From Delphinapterus leucas (lineage: Eukaryota; Chordata; Mammalia; Artiodactyla; Monodontidae), in contig NW_022098004.1 of the NCBI RefSeq assembly GCF_002288925.2, positions 12,103,347 through 12,167,346 on the forward strand: DNA of 64,000 nt, written 5' to 3'. A model generated the notes under the pieces. The model made no database searches, was not told the origin of the DNA, and saw nothing but the letters and a program-made list of their open reading frames with translations. Made by a program: the position numbers and the translations under genes. This document shows, one piece after another, positions 12,141-24,880 of this stretch. Every line of letters begins with the position of its first letter. The stretch's first letter is position 1.

Positions 12141-13331
12141 GACAGACTGGTGGCCACAGCACAGAGTCAGCTGGAGAACCATCTCATGCCCTCAGCCAAC
12201 CACACCAGCAATATATAGAAACCTCAAGAAGGCTTTAGGTCAACTCCTGCCATCCACAGATTGTCAGTAAAAGGTACAAACTTTTTTGAATCCTGATCCA
12301 CAGGAAGAGGACCCTCCAGGATTTTCAGGTTCTTCTGAACACTTTGCAAAGCTCACCAGGACTTGAGCTTCAGGAGGAAGAAGATAGCATTCTGAACCTG
12401 ATCCAGTCCTCCTTTCTTTTGATGCAGATCACAGCAATTTAAAGAACAATGAATAAGGAGGTCATCCTGTCAGAGGCAAAACTAAAGCAGGGGGAAGGAA
12501 AAACCACTTGGAAACCCACATGGAGGTTGTTTTTCTTGTGGGCAGTGGTTATATTCTATACTCCACTAAGCGAAGGATTGTTTCCAAGCTCTACACTGCC
12601 TATGGAAGCACCATGGGCACTAGGTGGTGGACATGTCTGCTGAATTCTTCCAGAAAAAAAGTATTTTACTCAAGAATATGACCTTCTCTCTGTAATCACC
12701 ATGTCCTCCACGGTCTGGAAAACCCACAAACTGTAACCTAACTCAGGTGAGAATAGATCTCTGAGGGACATATTAGAACTTCTTTCCCTCCTGGCATCAT
12801 GAGAGGGCAAACTTGAAATTAGTTCATTGTGTAGAAAACGAAGGGATGCTGTACTTCCTGATGATGTGAGCTCATAAAAGTGAGCTTTTCCCCAAAGCTC
12901 CGAGGGTTTAAACTGGGAACTAGATACTACCTCAGCATCCATCATTACGGGAATGATTAAATGGATTAGGACAAATCCATAATACTGAGTAATCTTCACT
13001 TAGAAGCGTATTTTTACTTTGACTATTTAAAACATACAAAAAATTACAAGGAAATTATAATAGCAATACCATATCATCACTGAACATAGTCTAATGATGC
13101 TAATATTTCCACTTTTTTAGTTTTTTGTATATATTTGCATATATGTATATATATATGTCCATAATATTTCTCCTCTTATTATAAATACATTATACGTTCA
13201 TCTAAAACCTGGGATAACCATTCTCATTCTCAGTCTTCCCCCTTCTTTTGAAAAGGTAAATTCTGAAAACAGATTTTGGTATATGCGGGTTTACCTTGGC
13301 AATAAAAATGTCTTTAAAAAATATCACTTCT
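12141..13331. other. DUXB downstream sequence, no further gene seen
   Basis: The first 300 bases have a faint coding look (for example a frame reading PPGFSGSSEHFAKLTRT near 12311-12361), but no splice context or unbroken frame. The rest is AT-rich with a (ta)n patch near 13128-13160. Confidence 0.4.
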
Positions 13332-13545
13332 GGGCTTCCCTGGTGGCACAGTGGTTGAGAGTCCGCCTGCCGATGCAGGGGACACGAGTTCGTGCCCCAG
13401 TCCGGGAAGATCCCACATGCCGTGGAGCGGCTGGGCCCGTGAGCTATGGCCGCTGAGCCTGCGCGTCCAGAGCCTGTGCTCCACAAGGAGAGAGGCCACA
13501 ACAGTGAGAGGCCCGCGCACCGCAAAAGAAAAAAAAGAAAAAAAA
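13332..13545 (+). mobile_element. CHR-type SINE
   Basis: Complete copy with an A-rich tail interrupted by G. It is flanked by atcacttct at 13323-13331 and 13546-13554. Confidence 0.93.
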
Positions 13546-13554
13546 ATCACTTCT

Positions 13555-16354
13555 TTGTTCATTTTATCAATTTGCTTTCTGTTTTGTCATATTTGCTTTG
13601 TTTACTTTCCATATGAAGGTGTTGAAAGAAGATCAGTACGCATACATCTAGTTCTACAAAGATACCAGTTTTGCACAAATATAGTCGTGAGGTGGACATC
13701 CTTCTGGTATCTGGGTGCGTTACATGCAAGAGTTCTCTAGATGTTTATACACTGAAGCACAAGTGCCAGAATATTCCAACATCAGTATTTATGGCCAAAT
13801 AACACTCAGCACAAGTTATTTTTCCTAATATGAGCTGTATCTTCATTAACCACATAGGGAAATAAAAGTCACATGCGTATGTGCAGGTATTAGTGGCACA
13901 AATCTACAAAAAGAATCTGATATATTTAAGTGTTGATACCATGCCTAGTTTGATTTTTAAATTTCTCCCCCACATGATTCTCATGTGGTCAGAGATGAGA
14001 GGTCCTAATATCTTTCCTGTACTTCAAACACATACGTGGACAGAGTTCTCCAACTTATGAAAACAAGTCTGATTATTTGTGAAGGGAAAACCATACATTT
14101 GTGTCTATAATCTACTTCTTCATTTATATGCATATCTGTATCTCCATGTTTATATGTATGGATCTATGTAAATATCTATTGTTCATCTACATTGTCTCTA
14201 CAGCTCCCCTCCATACTCTTCTCTATGCCTATCTCCATATCTACACGTCTAACTATAGCCTCTGGAGGGAGACAGATGGGATGACCTTCTCTAGAGAAAT
14301 AGGTAAATTTTCATTTCTGAAGCAAGCAGTGGGATTAAGTCTCTAGAGAAAAATGTAAGGAACAGTATCTGACCAAGAGAACCACGTTGACCAGTTCAGA
14401 ATCTCCTGTAAGTCAAATGTCCCTTTCATGGATTGGGTGACCAGACATCCTATTCTTATACCAGATTGAGGTGACCATGAATGTGCACTGGGCTCATAGC
14501 CAGTGGAGGCCTCAAAGGTTGTCATGGTTGAGGCCTCTACAGCCTGAAAGCAGGGCTGAGAACATGGATCCTGCAGGGTTTTGGCACAGGGTGGCAAGTC
14601 CAGTGGACCTTGCTTGGTGCCCATGGCTGGAGCATCTGATTGCCCCATCCCAGCTCTGCCTCCGATAAAAGGCACCTGCCCTCTTCCTAGAGGCCCCTTG
14701 GGTCCCAACAACCTGGTCCCTTAGTTCTTGGACCCCTTGGGGCTGAAAACCTTTGGACGGGAGGGGCCGTGGATGAGGTCATGCATCTCGCAGGCCAGTC
14801 CTGGTCCAGGTTGTGTCCACTCTTTGGGTGATGGCCAAAGTGCAGACTTCACCTCTGGAGCAGAAATCACTGTATATCCTCTGGAGGGGGCATTGGGGAT
14901 TTAGTCACTAGCTGTGCTGCCTGCTCCTGGGTAGAATATTCTTGCCCCTGAAGAAGGTGACTCGTCCATACAATGGAAGTTCTTAGCAGACCCTAAACTC
15001 CCTGACTTTTATTTGGGTATACACCCTCCCCTTTCAGGCCACATTCCCAGGGAAGGATACACAATCCGCAGCCCAAGGAGTATAGATCTTAATCACTCTA
15101 AGTCAGTTTCATTTACCCTGCAGAGAGGTGGAGTTAGGAAGGGGCACGTGTCACAATTCTGGCCAGTGAGATGTCTATGAGGGGCTTCTGAGAAAGGCTG
15201 CCCACCAATAACGGAGACACTTAGGAGGAAACCCTCCCTCTTCAGCTGTTGGAGCTGTAGCTGCCACCTTTCAACCACAAGGGGAGAAGCTGACAGAACA
15301 CGTTAAGGATGGCAGAGCAGAAAACTAGAACCTTATAGCCACCCAACCTCAGGGCTTCTTGTTATACATACAAAATATAAATCCCCTTATTTATTAAAGT
15401 CCTTTAGAGTTAGGTTTTCTGTTACGTTCAATGAAATACACCTTATTGCTATAGCCAGGTAGGCATATGATTCAGCCAAAAGCATTAGTCCAAAAGCAAG
15501 AGGATCAGAACAATTCAAACAGCAGCTTCAACTTTTAAAACTCAACTGCGCCCACTTAAATGGAATAGGGAACAGAGGAAAATAATGAATAGCCTTATTG
15601 TTGCAGAGAAAGAGAAGACAGAATGTTTCTGCCACTAATGAAGTTTTATGGAGGTTATTTAAGGTCTAGAAAGATTTCAAAAGCTGGAGTAAGGGGGAGC
15701 CAAGGGGGAATAGTGAGGAAGGCCTAGAACTCAAGAGCTAAAATGAGTAAGAAATAACATATCCCACATCATAAGCAGAAAAGCCAAACTCACGAAGTCA
15801 AGGAAAGAAAACCCAAAGAACAAGAATCTGGCAGCACGAAGCAGAAGTATCTCAATTCAAGACTTGAACTGCTGGTCTCTGGAGTAGATACAGCCACAGC
15901 TCAATGCCATTAACCATTAAGATCCAACTCATTTTCCTTGCTTAGTTTTGTGCTCCCCAAAACATTTCTGATAATTTGTTTCCCCACGTATATCCCAGCC
16001 CAAGAGATGAAATGACCAGAGAAATTACAAAACCAGATATTTGAAAATTACTGGTTTATAATGAGCACTAGAAGTTGGTGTGTGTTTTGATTTAAACATG
16101 TCTTCTGGGAGTCTGGGTATAATAAATCAGACCCTTTTGCACATGACTGACAAAACTGGAATTTCTAGCTCTGTAAAGCCAATAGGCTGTGGTAACTTTA
16201 TTGAGATACAGACATGCTAGATGACATTTCCATTTCATATCTAAAGCAATGATTTTCAACCACTCTAGGGTCACAGCACAATGGAGGAGAACACATTTTA
16301 AACAAATATCCACCACCCAACCCCTCCCAATCCCCATTTAAGAATCAGTACTGT
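13555..16354. other. intergenic between DUXB and TERF2IP, no gene seen
   Basis: Mostly AT-rich single-copy-looking DNA. A GC-richer patch at about 14460-14920 carries a 122-codon minus-strand frame (14343-14711) with no recognisable motif, no partner exons and poor codon structure. I see no RNA gene. Confidence 0.45.
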
Positions 16355-16475
16355 GGGGACTTCCCTGGTGGTCCAGAGGTTAAGACTCCATGCTTCCACT
16401 GCAGGGGGCGTGGGTTCGATCCCTGGTCAAGGAACTAAGATCCCACATGCCGTGCACCACAGCCAAAAAAAAAGA
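16355..16475 (+). mobile_element. short CHR-type SINE
   Basis: Short form ggggacttccctggtggtcc ... cacagcc followed by poly(A). Imperfect flanking copies of tactgtgg/tactgtag suggest the target site. Confidence 0.9.
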
Positions 16476-17250
16476 AACACTACTGTAGTGAGCTACGTTT
16501 ACTACTGGGTGTGTGTTGTATCCTTTCAACATTCTAAGGAGGAGTAAAAGGTTAAATGCTTTGCTTTAGGCTGGGTTCTTCTCCCAGAAGCAGACTCTAA
16601 GGCAAAAATGTGAATTTAACTGATGATTCCAGGATGCACTAGTAGGGAAGTGGGTATGTAAAATAAGAGGAGGTCTATGCAGGTGCATTCATACCACTGT
16701 GGGCAACTATGCTTTCTTCTACTGGCAGCCTCGGATGGTGTGGGGTAACTCCACTCGAGGGGTAACTCAAATATTCAGCTGTCATTTCTCTGGTGAGCAA
16801 GGAAGCTGGGATGCATCCTCTGATTCCTATTCACCATTAGCTGAAAGCTGCTCTCAGGGGCATTAACTCCACAGCACTTCAAGCAGAGAGGGAGTCTTGG
16901 GAAGGTGCTTGCAGTAGGACTCCTGATGGTGGCAAGTGCTGGAATGGTGAGTGCTCAGGCATTTGGGACAGGCACTGACACCTTCTATTACACACCGGAT
17001 GGTTCCTTATTGGCTTCTCTTCCCTTTTGACTCTCAGCAGTTCACCTTGTTATGCCATCTTTCACATTCCCTGACACAGATCTTCTCTTTGCTCCACCCA
17101 GAAGAAACAGTTTCTGTCTAATAACCCATTAGTCTTAAATGGAACTCTTTATTGGTTCTAATTACTAAGAGCCAAAAATGTTAGTTCCTTTATGGTTTTT
17201 ATACCTAAAAGGTTTTGTGAACACAATCAAAGAAAACACTTTGTGGAGAC
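16476..17250. other. intergenic, old repeat-like
   Basis: 16568-16900 has the look of an old repeat ('gggttcttctcccagaagcag' start, resembling 20219-20260), but I cannot assign it. No gene seen. Confidence 0.35.
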
Positions 17251-17267
17251 TCAAATACAAAGTTCTA

Positions 17268-17273
17268 TTTATT
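17268..17273 (-). terminator. candidate polyadenylation signal of TERF2IP
   Basis: Minus-strand AATAAA (tttatt on +) about 800 nt after the TERF2IP stop codon, which gives a plausible 3' UTR of 17250-18074. Another AATAAA lies near 17706-17712 and could serve a shorter message. Confidence 0.5.
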
Positions 17274-18074
17274 TTCAATAATGAAATCAACACAACAAAG
17301 AGGAATTAATCCTCTAATTTTTAAATCTAACACTATTCTTAGCACAAAACTATCCTCAATAAATAAAAACACATTACTAGTAACCAAGTAAGACTTTTCC
17401 CAAGACTCTCTAAATTTTTGTGTTTTAAACAAAACTGGATGGTAGATAAAGAAACACATGCTAGAGACTTAACTGACACAGACTTGAAGAAAAGAACAGC
17501 CAACGAACAGGCTCCCCAAATATAAGTTGGCAAAAGGAATATGGGGTTTTCAAAGCAGCCCAGAAATCAGAGTTCACTGGGGGATGCAAGGGTTTGGGAC
17601 GGTCCATGTTCAAAGGCCTTGTAATTAAATCTTTCCACATTCCTAGATTCTTGATTTGGAATCTATCATAATCTAGAGAAGCTTCTGCCAAAGGATAGGA
17701 GGCTCTTTATTTATGCTTTCTGAAACGACCCATCTAATTTTCCGCCTTTGACTTTGTCACTAGCTCCTCTCACCAATACAGCAGGGATTCCATTCCAGAA
17801 AGCGGTTATTACTATGTAAACCAACCTCTCTGTTTTTGATTTTCCTTTTACAAACACATTGATACTGCCAGGAACAGCTCTAAATATATCCAATTTCTTT
17901 TATTTTCATCCTCCAACTTTGCTTGGCTACAAAATCTAGGACTCACAGAGCAACAATAGCATTGGTCAAAAGATGAGTGTCAGTTCCAATGTAAAAATCT
18001 CTGAAGTTCAATAGTCACAAAAAAAATTTTTAATGCCTTATCTGCCAAACCTTTTTTTTTCATTATCTTGCCAA

Positions 18075-21000
18075 TTATTTCTTTCGGAATTCAATCCTCC
18101 GAGCTACATTCTGAGCACCAAATTTTTTGACCAGTGCATCTCGGGTACCCTCATCATCTTTTTGCAAATCTAAGTCATCCTGTCGGGACCAAATGGGATA
18201 CCCATCAGCCCTCTGACCAGACTCTAAAAAGGAGGAAGTAGCCTCCAGCTCACCACTATTTTTTAGGAAGGCCTGTGTAACTGTTGACAGATCCAAGTTA
18301 AACTTTTCCATTAACTGCCGGATGATCTTAATGGCAGCTCCCACCTCTGGTGCGGAAACTTTTTCTTCTTCTTCTTCCTCATCAGGCTGTGTTTCTGAGT
18401 CTTCCTCAGGTGTGGGTGGATCATCATCACACATTGTTATATGTATTTCAAAATCAGGGCTCTCATCCACCTAGAGAAAGTGATGAATATGACCAGTTCC
18501 TAATTACCAAGTCATGAATACTTACTCTTAAAATATCTGGTCTCTCCCAGCTACCACTTCCTTGCCCTTTTCACCCCAATCACACTGGACTTCCTTCAGT
18601 TCCTCTTATGTGCTATGTTCCTTCTTACATTTACTCATGTTGGATGTGTGCATATGTGTGTGTATGTGTATATATATGTATGTATATGATAGGGTAAGGA
18701 GAAGTGTGAGTGTGGATGGGGTGTGTGTGTGTGTGTGTGTGTATGTATGCATGTGTACATATGTACGTACGTGTATGTATATGGTATTCCAACAGAACAT
18801 TAGAAGCTACACTGAATGTGAAAAATAAATGTTATGTGCATACACATATATGTATACACATGTATGCACTAGATTATTTGTTAAAAATTTGACTTCACTC
18901 TCAGATTGTAAGCTCCATAGGGCAGGAAATGTTATGTTTTGTTCATCACTACATGCCCAGTGCCTACCAATGCCTTCACATGGTAAGTACTCAAAAAACA
19001 TTGCTGTATGAATACGTTAGGGTCTCCACACTACACTATATTTAGGCACGTTACAAAGCGTGTTATGTGAGAGGAGACCTATGTAGGCCATGTTTGAGAG
19101 TTGTTGAGAGTATTTTGAAAGTTTACAGAAAATGAACCAACTTTAAATTAAATGAACTTCAAATTATTTTCCTGTTTTAGACTGACGCATAACCATTTTT
19201 CTTAGTGTTAGTAAGAAAAGTTAATTAACAAGATCCTTTTTCTTAGAGAAGATATGCACATGTAATTTGGATTTTTTTATTACTCATTATTTTATGGTTG
19301 CCTTTCTCTATGATTAAATATGGGATTCCAACAAAGTTTTAGAACTTAACTGAATATGGAAGAGCTAAAAAATTCTAAAAAAGCTCTAAGTATACAAAGA
19401 GCTAAAATTGCTTGATAAAAAATTAACCTCTTTAAAAAATTACTTTTACCTGAGAATAAAAACATTTTAAAAAGATAAATCCGCAAACTTAACTTAGAAA
19501 AACTTACAGATGAAAGTACTCAAAGTAAGATGCTTTATACTGCCTAAAAATAATTCTCCCCCATCTTTCTCCCTACCCTCCTCCTTAAATCATCCTACCA
19601 AAAACTAAAAGTACATGCCCAGAACCTTGATCAGTCTCACCTTCCATTTTCCTCCTCCATCTTGAACTTCTCTCTTACCTTTCTGGGCCTCAGGTGTATA
19701 AAAAGAACAGATGGGAAGACCAATTTCAAAGGAGGAGAATGGACGTAGGAAAAAAACATGAGTTAAATCTAGTTAACATACCACAATCTCCTCAAACTCC
19801 CGGGTGGCTTCTACAAGCATCTTTTTGACTGCTTCTTCATTCTCCTTGATCTCTTCCTTTTCAAATTCTTCTTCAGGCAAGTCTGGAGTTCTCTTATTCT
19901 GTGGTTCTATTAAACAGAACAGCACCAGATTAGAATTAGCCTTTTTTACAGAAACCAAAAATATAGTAAATGCTCTGTGAGCTCTGGGCCAGAAGTGAGC
20001 CTGAACTTTTTTCCTATTAGAAAATATGTTTTTGAAGGGTAAGAAAAACATGACATGCATGTTCAATAATTTCTACTCTTGCTTCTGAAAAGTTGTACAA
20101 TAAAAATGGTGATAATTTTCCTAGGTTCTGATACGTAAAGTAAAAATACTCTTCAAGCTTAATTCATTTTTCGCTTTGTATTTATAGATCTTGCAAATTA
20201 ACAAAACTGTGCCATAAATTGGGTTCTCTGGGAAGTAGGTTCTGAGATGGAGATTAACAGGTAAGGTGTTGATTAAGGAGTGTTCACTGGGCAGAAAGAA
20301 GCTGAGAGCTGTGAGAGTTCCAACAAGGCCACAACTGAAACCATGTAGAAGTCTGGAGCTAGGAAGGCCCTAGAGAGTTGACCAAGTTGGGGCAAGGGAG
20401 CCAAGATGTTATTTTAACCCCGCATAGATTAGTCATTGGATGCTAGCCTAGAATGACAGAACCTTGGGTAAGGCAGTTCTCCCAGGGGAAGATAGATCTG
20501 GGGGGTGTCTGCCACAATCCACAACATACCATCTCAGAAAGGAGAGCCTCCTAAAGCTAAATATCCTCCTATTTCCCTTTTACTCTTTGTTCTGAGGACT
20601 TAACTCTGCTATTTTCCATTTAACAAAGACTGACTACTAAGGGGCAACACGAGAGAGATTTTTTGTGATGGAATTGTTCTGTATCCTGATTTTCGTGGTT
20701 ACATCACCATCTGTACATGTGTTAAAACACCTAACTGGAAAACTGTATGGCAGTTTCTTAAAATATTAAACATATAATTACCATATGATCCAGCAATTCC
20801 ACTTCTGAGAATACACCCAAAAAAAAAAAAAAAGCAGGGTCTCAAACAGGTATTAGTAACCCATACCACAGCAGCATTATTCACAATATCCAAGATGTGG
20901 AAACACTAGGAACAAAATTCTCACACATGTTGCAACATGGGTTGGTGTTTAATGGGTACAAATTTCAGTTCTGGAAGACGAAAATGTTCTAGAGATGGAT

Positions 21001-24000
21001 CGTGGCGATGACTGCATCACAATGTGAACATACTTAGTGCTACTGAACACTTAAAAACAGCTAAAATGGTAAATTTTATCTAATGTATATTCTACCACAA
21101 TAAAAAAAATTTAAATACATAACTGCACACCAAAATAAGTAAATTTTATTTTACATAAAATTTTAAAAAGAAGCCTTATATTTTAGAGATACTTGCTGAA
21201 ACAGATAAAAAAATGGGATAATGCCCGGCACTGGCTTCAAAATAATCCCAGAAGTCAGGATAAAAGGTGTAGATGAAAAACCTGGCCACAAACTATAATC
21301 AGGTGAAGTTGGGTGATGGGTACGTGCATTATACTATTTTTTCTACTTCTGTAAATGTTCAAAATTTTCCATAATAAAAAGTGTGAACAAATTATGGCTC
21401 ACATAATGAAACACAATGCAATGAACAAGAAAGGAATGAAACAAACAATGAGCAGACACACAAAAGCTTCAAGATCTATTAAGTTAAAAAAAGAAAGCAA
21501 ACTGCAGAACAAACTTCTGTCTAGTGTGCTAGTGTTACTATGAGCAAAAAGGACACAAACAAGGGACAACAACAGTAGTTGCCTCTGGGAGAGGAAGCGG
21601 GGGAAGGGGTATGGAGCAGTGAGACTCACTTTTCACTATGTACTCTTTTACACTTGGAGTATATCTGAGGATAAATTCCTAGAGGCAATAATTACCATGT
21701 TTAAGGGAACATGTATTTTAAACGTTGTCAGATGGTGTCAAAATTCCTTCCAAAGAAATTGTACCAATTTCCTTCTATTAATAATGTAGGAGTGTACTTG
21801 TTTTCATATACCTCGTTAACTCTGGGTATTACCCATTTTGTTAGTTATTGCCAATCTAACTGATAAAATATGACATTGCCTTGCTCTGATCTACTTTTCT
21901 AAAAAACACACCAGACACATTTATTTCAGTTTCCATGGGCAGAAGTCCAGGCATGGCTTGTACTGGTCCTCTGCTCAGGGTGTAATTTTTTGTTTGTGGG
22001 GCTGCACCTTATGGCATGGGGTGGGGGGGAGGGGGGGGGGCGGATCTTAGTTCCCTGACCAGGAATCCAACCATGCCCCCTGCAGTGGAAGCACGGAGTC
22101 TTAACCACTGGACAGCCAAGGAAGTCCCCTCAGGGTCTAATTTATTTTTACTCAGTAACAATATTTCTGCATTTGTTTATCTGCCATTTATCTATTTCCT
22201 TGTCTGGAAACTTCCTGTTCCATTTCCTTTGCTCATTTTTCTACTAGTTTTTCTTTTACTAACTTCTACAAGCTCTTTGGACATTAAGGAAACTCACTCT
22301 GTTGCAACGTATTGGAAATATTTTTCCAGTTTGCCCTCTGACTTTATTTATCGTGAGAAGCTTTAAATTTTAAGTAATCAAATATATAAAGTTTTTTCTT
22401 AGTCTTCCTGGTTTCAGAACTATCAACATGTAACTATTAAAAGGGATACTCGGGGACTTCCCTACTGGCGCAGTGGTTAAGAATCCGCCTGCCAATGAGC
22501 GGACACGGGTTCAAGCCCTAGTCGGGGAACATCCCACATGCCGCAGCAATGAGAAGCCTGCGCACGGCAATGAAGAGTAGCCCCCGCCCTCTGAAACTAG
22601 AGAAAGCCCACGTGCAGCAACAAAGACCCAACGCAGCCAAAAATAAATAATAAAATAAAATAAAATAATTCAAAATAAATAAATAAATAAAATTTTAAAA
22701 TAAAAAGGATACTCGGGAATTCCCTGGCAGTCCAGTGGTTAAGACTCTGTGCTTTCACTGCCATGGGCCTGGGTTTGACGCCTGGTTGGGGAACCCTGCA
22801 AGCTGCGGCCAAAAAAAAAAACCCACAAAAAACAAAAAAGGATACTCATCCACATTTTCTCCTGGTCATTTTATGATTTTAATTTTTACATTCAAATGCC
22901 CGAATATCAAAACACTGAGTAGGGTGAATCCAGCTTAATTTTTTCCCAAGTTCCAATTGGTCTACCAGCCATCTCCACACCACTGATTTAAAATCAGGGC
23001 CCTACATGATCTCCTTCACCCATACACACAGCCCAGTCTCTCCAAGAATTCTCCCTCTTGCTTCCTCCATCCCAGCCACACAGGTCTCTGTTGCTCCAAA
23101 AACACGCCAGCTATACTCCACCTCAGGGCCTTTGTACTTAATACTCCCTAAGCCTGAAACACTCTTTCTCAGATAACCAACTGCTGAGTTCTTTCATTTC
23201 CTCTGGTCTCTGCTCAAGCATCAGCTTACAATAGTTACCTTCCCTTCTCATCCTGTAGAAAACCTCCTCCTCTCCGGCCCTTACCCTGATTTATTTTTTT
23301 CTGTAGCACGTCCCGCTGCCCAGCTAGCATTTTAAACTCCATGACTGAAGGGGGTTTTATTTACTGTTATATCCCAGCAGGATAAATGTCTGGCACTCAA
23401 ACATCTGTTGAATGAATGAATCTCAAATGTCACTTTTACCAAAAACAAAATTCCTACTAAGCATATTGAATAGGATTAACAGATTTGCCTTCCCAGATTT
23501 CAACTGTTATGCAGAATAGCCACATAAGGAAAGAGAAGCTGAGGAAGCAGCATGACTCTTTAAACAAAAGGGTCTGTCAGTTTACGCTGTCAATACCCGT
23601 TTTATCAGAAGTGAAGGATCTCAACAGCTATGCACTGTGTCCTAACCGGCCCTGAATCCCAATATTCTGTTCAACTGCGTTAGAAATACACTTCACCCGA
23701 GCGAAACGTGGAAGCGACTTCCCACTGAGAACCTTCTTATGTGAATATGCAGTCATTTAAGCCAAGAAATTAAAATAAGCTGGTCTGGCAGGCATGGCTT
23801 TAAAACGTCTTATACTGAATGTACCTGAATACAGAAGAACTATTTTTTAAAACGAGTCTGGGAAATCTCTTAAAAGCTACCCAAGAAGCTGGTTCCCCGT
23901 TGTCTCTGGGGGGAAAAAACTAGGTAGCTGGTGGGAAAGGAAAGGGGGGAGAATTTTCCACATACTCTTTCTGCACCTTTTGAATATCGGACCATGCCAA

Positions 24001-24880
24001 TACCCCAGTTATTGGAAAAGTGAATTAAGAGAGACCTTAGAAAACGGCGCAATATTACCCGGATGTCAAAGGGGGGGTGAGGAGGGGGCTGGACGATGCT
24101 CCCCAAGACGCCAACATGGACGCCCAACAGAAGAGGAAAGAGGCCGACGCCCCCGCCTCACACAGGGGACAGCAGAGGGCTCGCGCGTTCGCAGCAAGCC
24201 TCACCCCCGCTATCAGCATCCTCGGGGTCTTGCTCAGTTTTCCGCTTGAGTTTCTGGGAGGAGGGGCTCACTGGGGCCTCCCCCAACAGGTACTTATGCT
24301 CCTGGCCCCGCAGGCGCTTAAGGTAGCGGTCCTTCATGGACTGCCACGAGTGCTGGGTGAGCGAGCTCTTCTCCATCGCTTTCCACAAGGCGTTGCCGGT
24401 AACGGAGCTGGGCGAGCGGGCATGTTCCTTCACGTACGTCAAGATGGCCACGTCGTCCGCGTCCGTGAAGACGATCCGCCCCGCGTGCGGCTGCAGCTCG
24501 GGCTCCGTGACGGCGGCGCCCCCAGCCTGAGCCCCGGGCTTCGTCTCTGGGGCCTGGTCGGCCCCTAGAGCCGGGCCCAACCGGTAGGCCTCCAGCTCGA
24601 GCCTCTCGTTGCGCTCCACGCAGTCCAGGATGTACTGCGTGGAAATGAAGTCGCCCGAGGCCTCGGCCGCCGCCTCCCCTGGCTGAGCCAGCAGCACGGC
24701 CCCGGGCTCCTGCATGCGACACAAGGTGCCGCCGCCGTGCAGGATGAGCGTCGAGAGCCGGCGCTTCGCCGGGCTGGGACGCACGTAGAAGGACATGGAG
24801 CTGCCATCCTCCCTCACGAACAGAGTCGAGGAATGGGTTGGCCCATTGGGGTCTTTGCCCAAATCCATCGCCTCAGCCAT
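18075..24880 (-). CDS. TERF2IP: TERF2IP (RAP1), telomere shelterin protein
   Basis: Encodes the shelterin subunit that binds TRF2 at telomeres and also modulates NF-kB signalling. Three coding exons on the minus strand: 24205-24880 (donor GTGAGG), 19782-19906 and 18075-18470, together 398 codons plus stop, one fewer than the 399 I recall for human. Exon 1 carries the N-terminal BRCT region (about residues 15-100, with GDFISTQYILDCVERNERLE) and the Myb-type domain (about 133-192, TDADDVAILTYVKEHARS, LWKAMEKSSLTQHSW). Exons 2-3 carry an acidic linker with a run of Glu (EDSETQPDEEEEEEKV) and the C-terminal RCT domain that docks on TRF2, ending RRIEFRKK. The start MAEAMDLGKDPN is the conserved one. 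It shares a 239-bp promoter with KARS1. Relative to my memory of the human protein one Pro is missing in ESP-DFEIH; otherwise nothing is broken. Confidence 0.97.
18640..18790. repeat. TG/TA microsatellite in TERF2IP intron 2
   Basis: Runs of tgtgtg and tatgta with about 11 TG units at 18721-18742. It explains the Cys/Val- and His/Thr-rich spurious frames on both strands. Confidence 0.88.
18885..19010 (+). repeat. L2/MIR-type 3' fragment
   Basis: Text 'gattgtaagctccatagggcagg ... tgcccagtgcctacc ... gtaagtactcaaaaaaca' follows the common LINE-2 3' end pattern. Short and diverged; in TERF2IP intron 2. Confidence 0.6.
20215..20600. repeat. old repeat-like block in TERF2IP intron 1
   Basis: Begins 'gggttctctgggaagtaggt' and resembles the start of 16568-16650. 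Family not assigned, and the similarity is weak. Confidence 0.3.
20690..21117 (+). mobile_element. L1 3' end fragment
   Basis: Old L1: 'ggaaaactgtatggcagtttctta', 'ccatatgatccagcaattcc' and a 3' UTR 'ggtaaattttatctaatg ... ccacaataaaaaaa'. In TERF2IP intron 1, opposite to the gene. Confidence 0.88.
21640..22435 (-). mobile_element. antisense old LINE piece, split by a SINE
   Basis: T-rich + strand text such as 'attgtaccaatttccttcta' and 'cctttgctcatttttctact' matches the antisense pattern of L1 3' UTR regions. It is interrupted by the SINE at 21986-22129. Family level is tentative. Confidence 0.5.
21986..22129 (-). mobile_element. short CHR-type SINE with a G-tract expansion
   Basis: Antisense short form ending ccaaggaagtcccc, flanked by tcagggtgtaatt (about 21975) and tcagggtctaatt (about 22130). 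Inside it, 22018-22043 is almost entirely G (21 of the first 23 bases through 22040), where sister copies read only gtggga. Confidence 0.85.
22453..22700 (+). mobile_element. CHR-type SINE, first of a tandem pair
   Basis: Long form with an (aataaa)n tail. Flanked by aaaagggatactcgg (22438-22452) and aaaaaggatactcgg (22702-22716). Confidence 0.9.
22715..22834 (+). mobile_element. short CHR-type SINE, second of a tandem pair
   Basis: Short form gggaattccctggcagtcca ... gcggcc plus A-rich tail. Followed by a third copy of the target site, aaaaaaggatactc, ending near 22847. Confidence 0.9.
22990..23425 (+). mobile_element. LINE-2 3' end fragment
   Basis: The order of text ('tctccttcacccat', 'cctcagggcctttgtactt', 'tttaaactccatgactgaag', 'gttgaatgaatgaat') is the familiar L2 3' end. 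In TERF2IP intron 1, antisense to the gene. Confidence 0.75.

Noticed and set aside
12141..12442. Possible further DUX-like coding sequence after the DUXB stop (EEDPPGFSGSSEHFAK-type stretch)
   Set aside because: Needs two or more frame changes, and the gene already reaches the expected length at 12140. Could be a fossil C-terminus but cannot be supported.
14343..14711. 122-codon minus-strand open frame between DUXB and TERF2IP
   Set aside because: No recognisable domain, no splice partners, no promoter signs; chance frame in a GC-richer patch.
18562..18892. Cys/Val/Tyr-rich frames on both strands
   Set aside because: Product of a TG/TA microsatellite.
24077..24568. 163-codon plus-strand frame opposite TERF2IP exon 1
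   Set aside because: Antisense shadow of a GC-rich coding exon.
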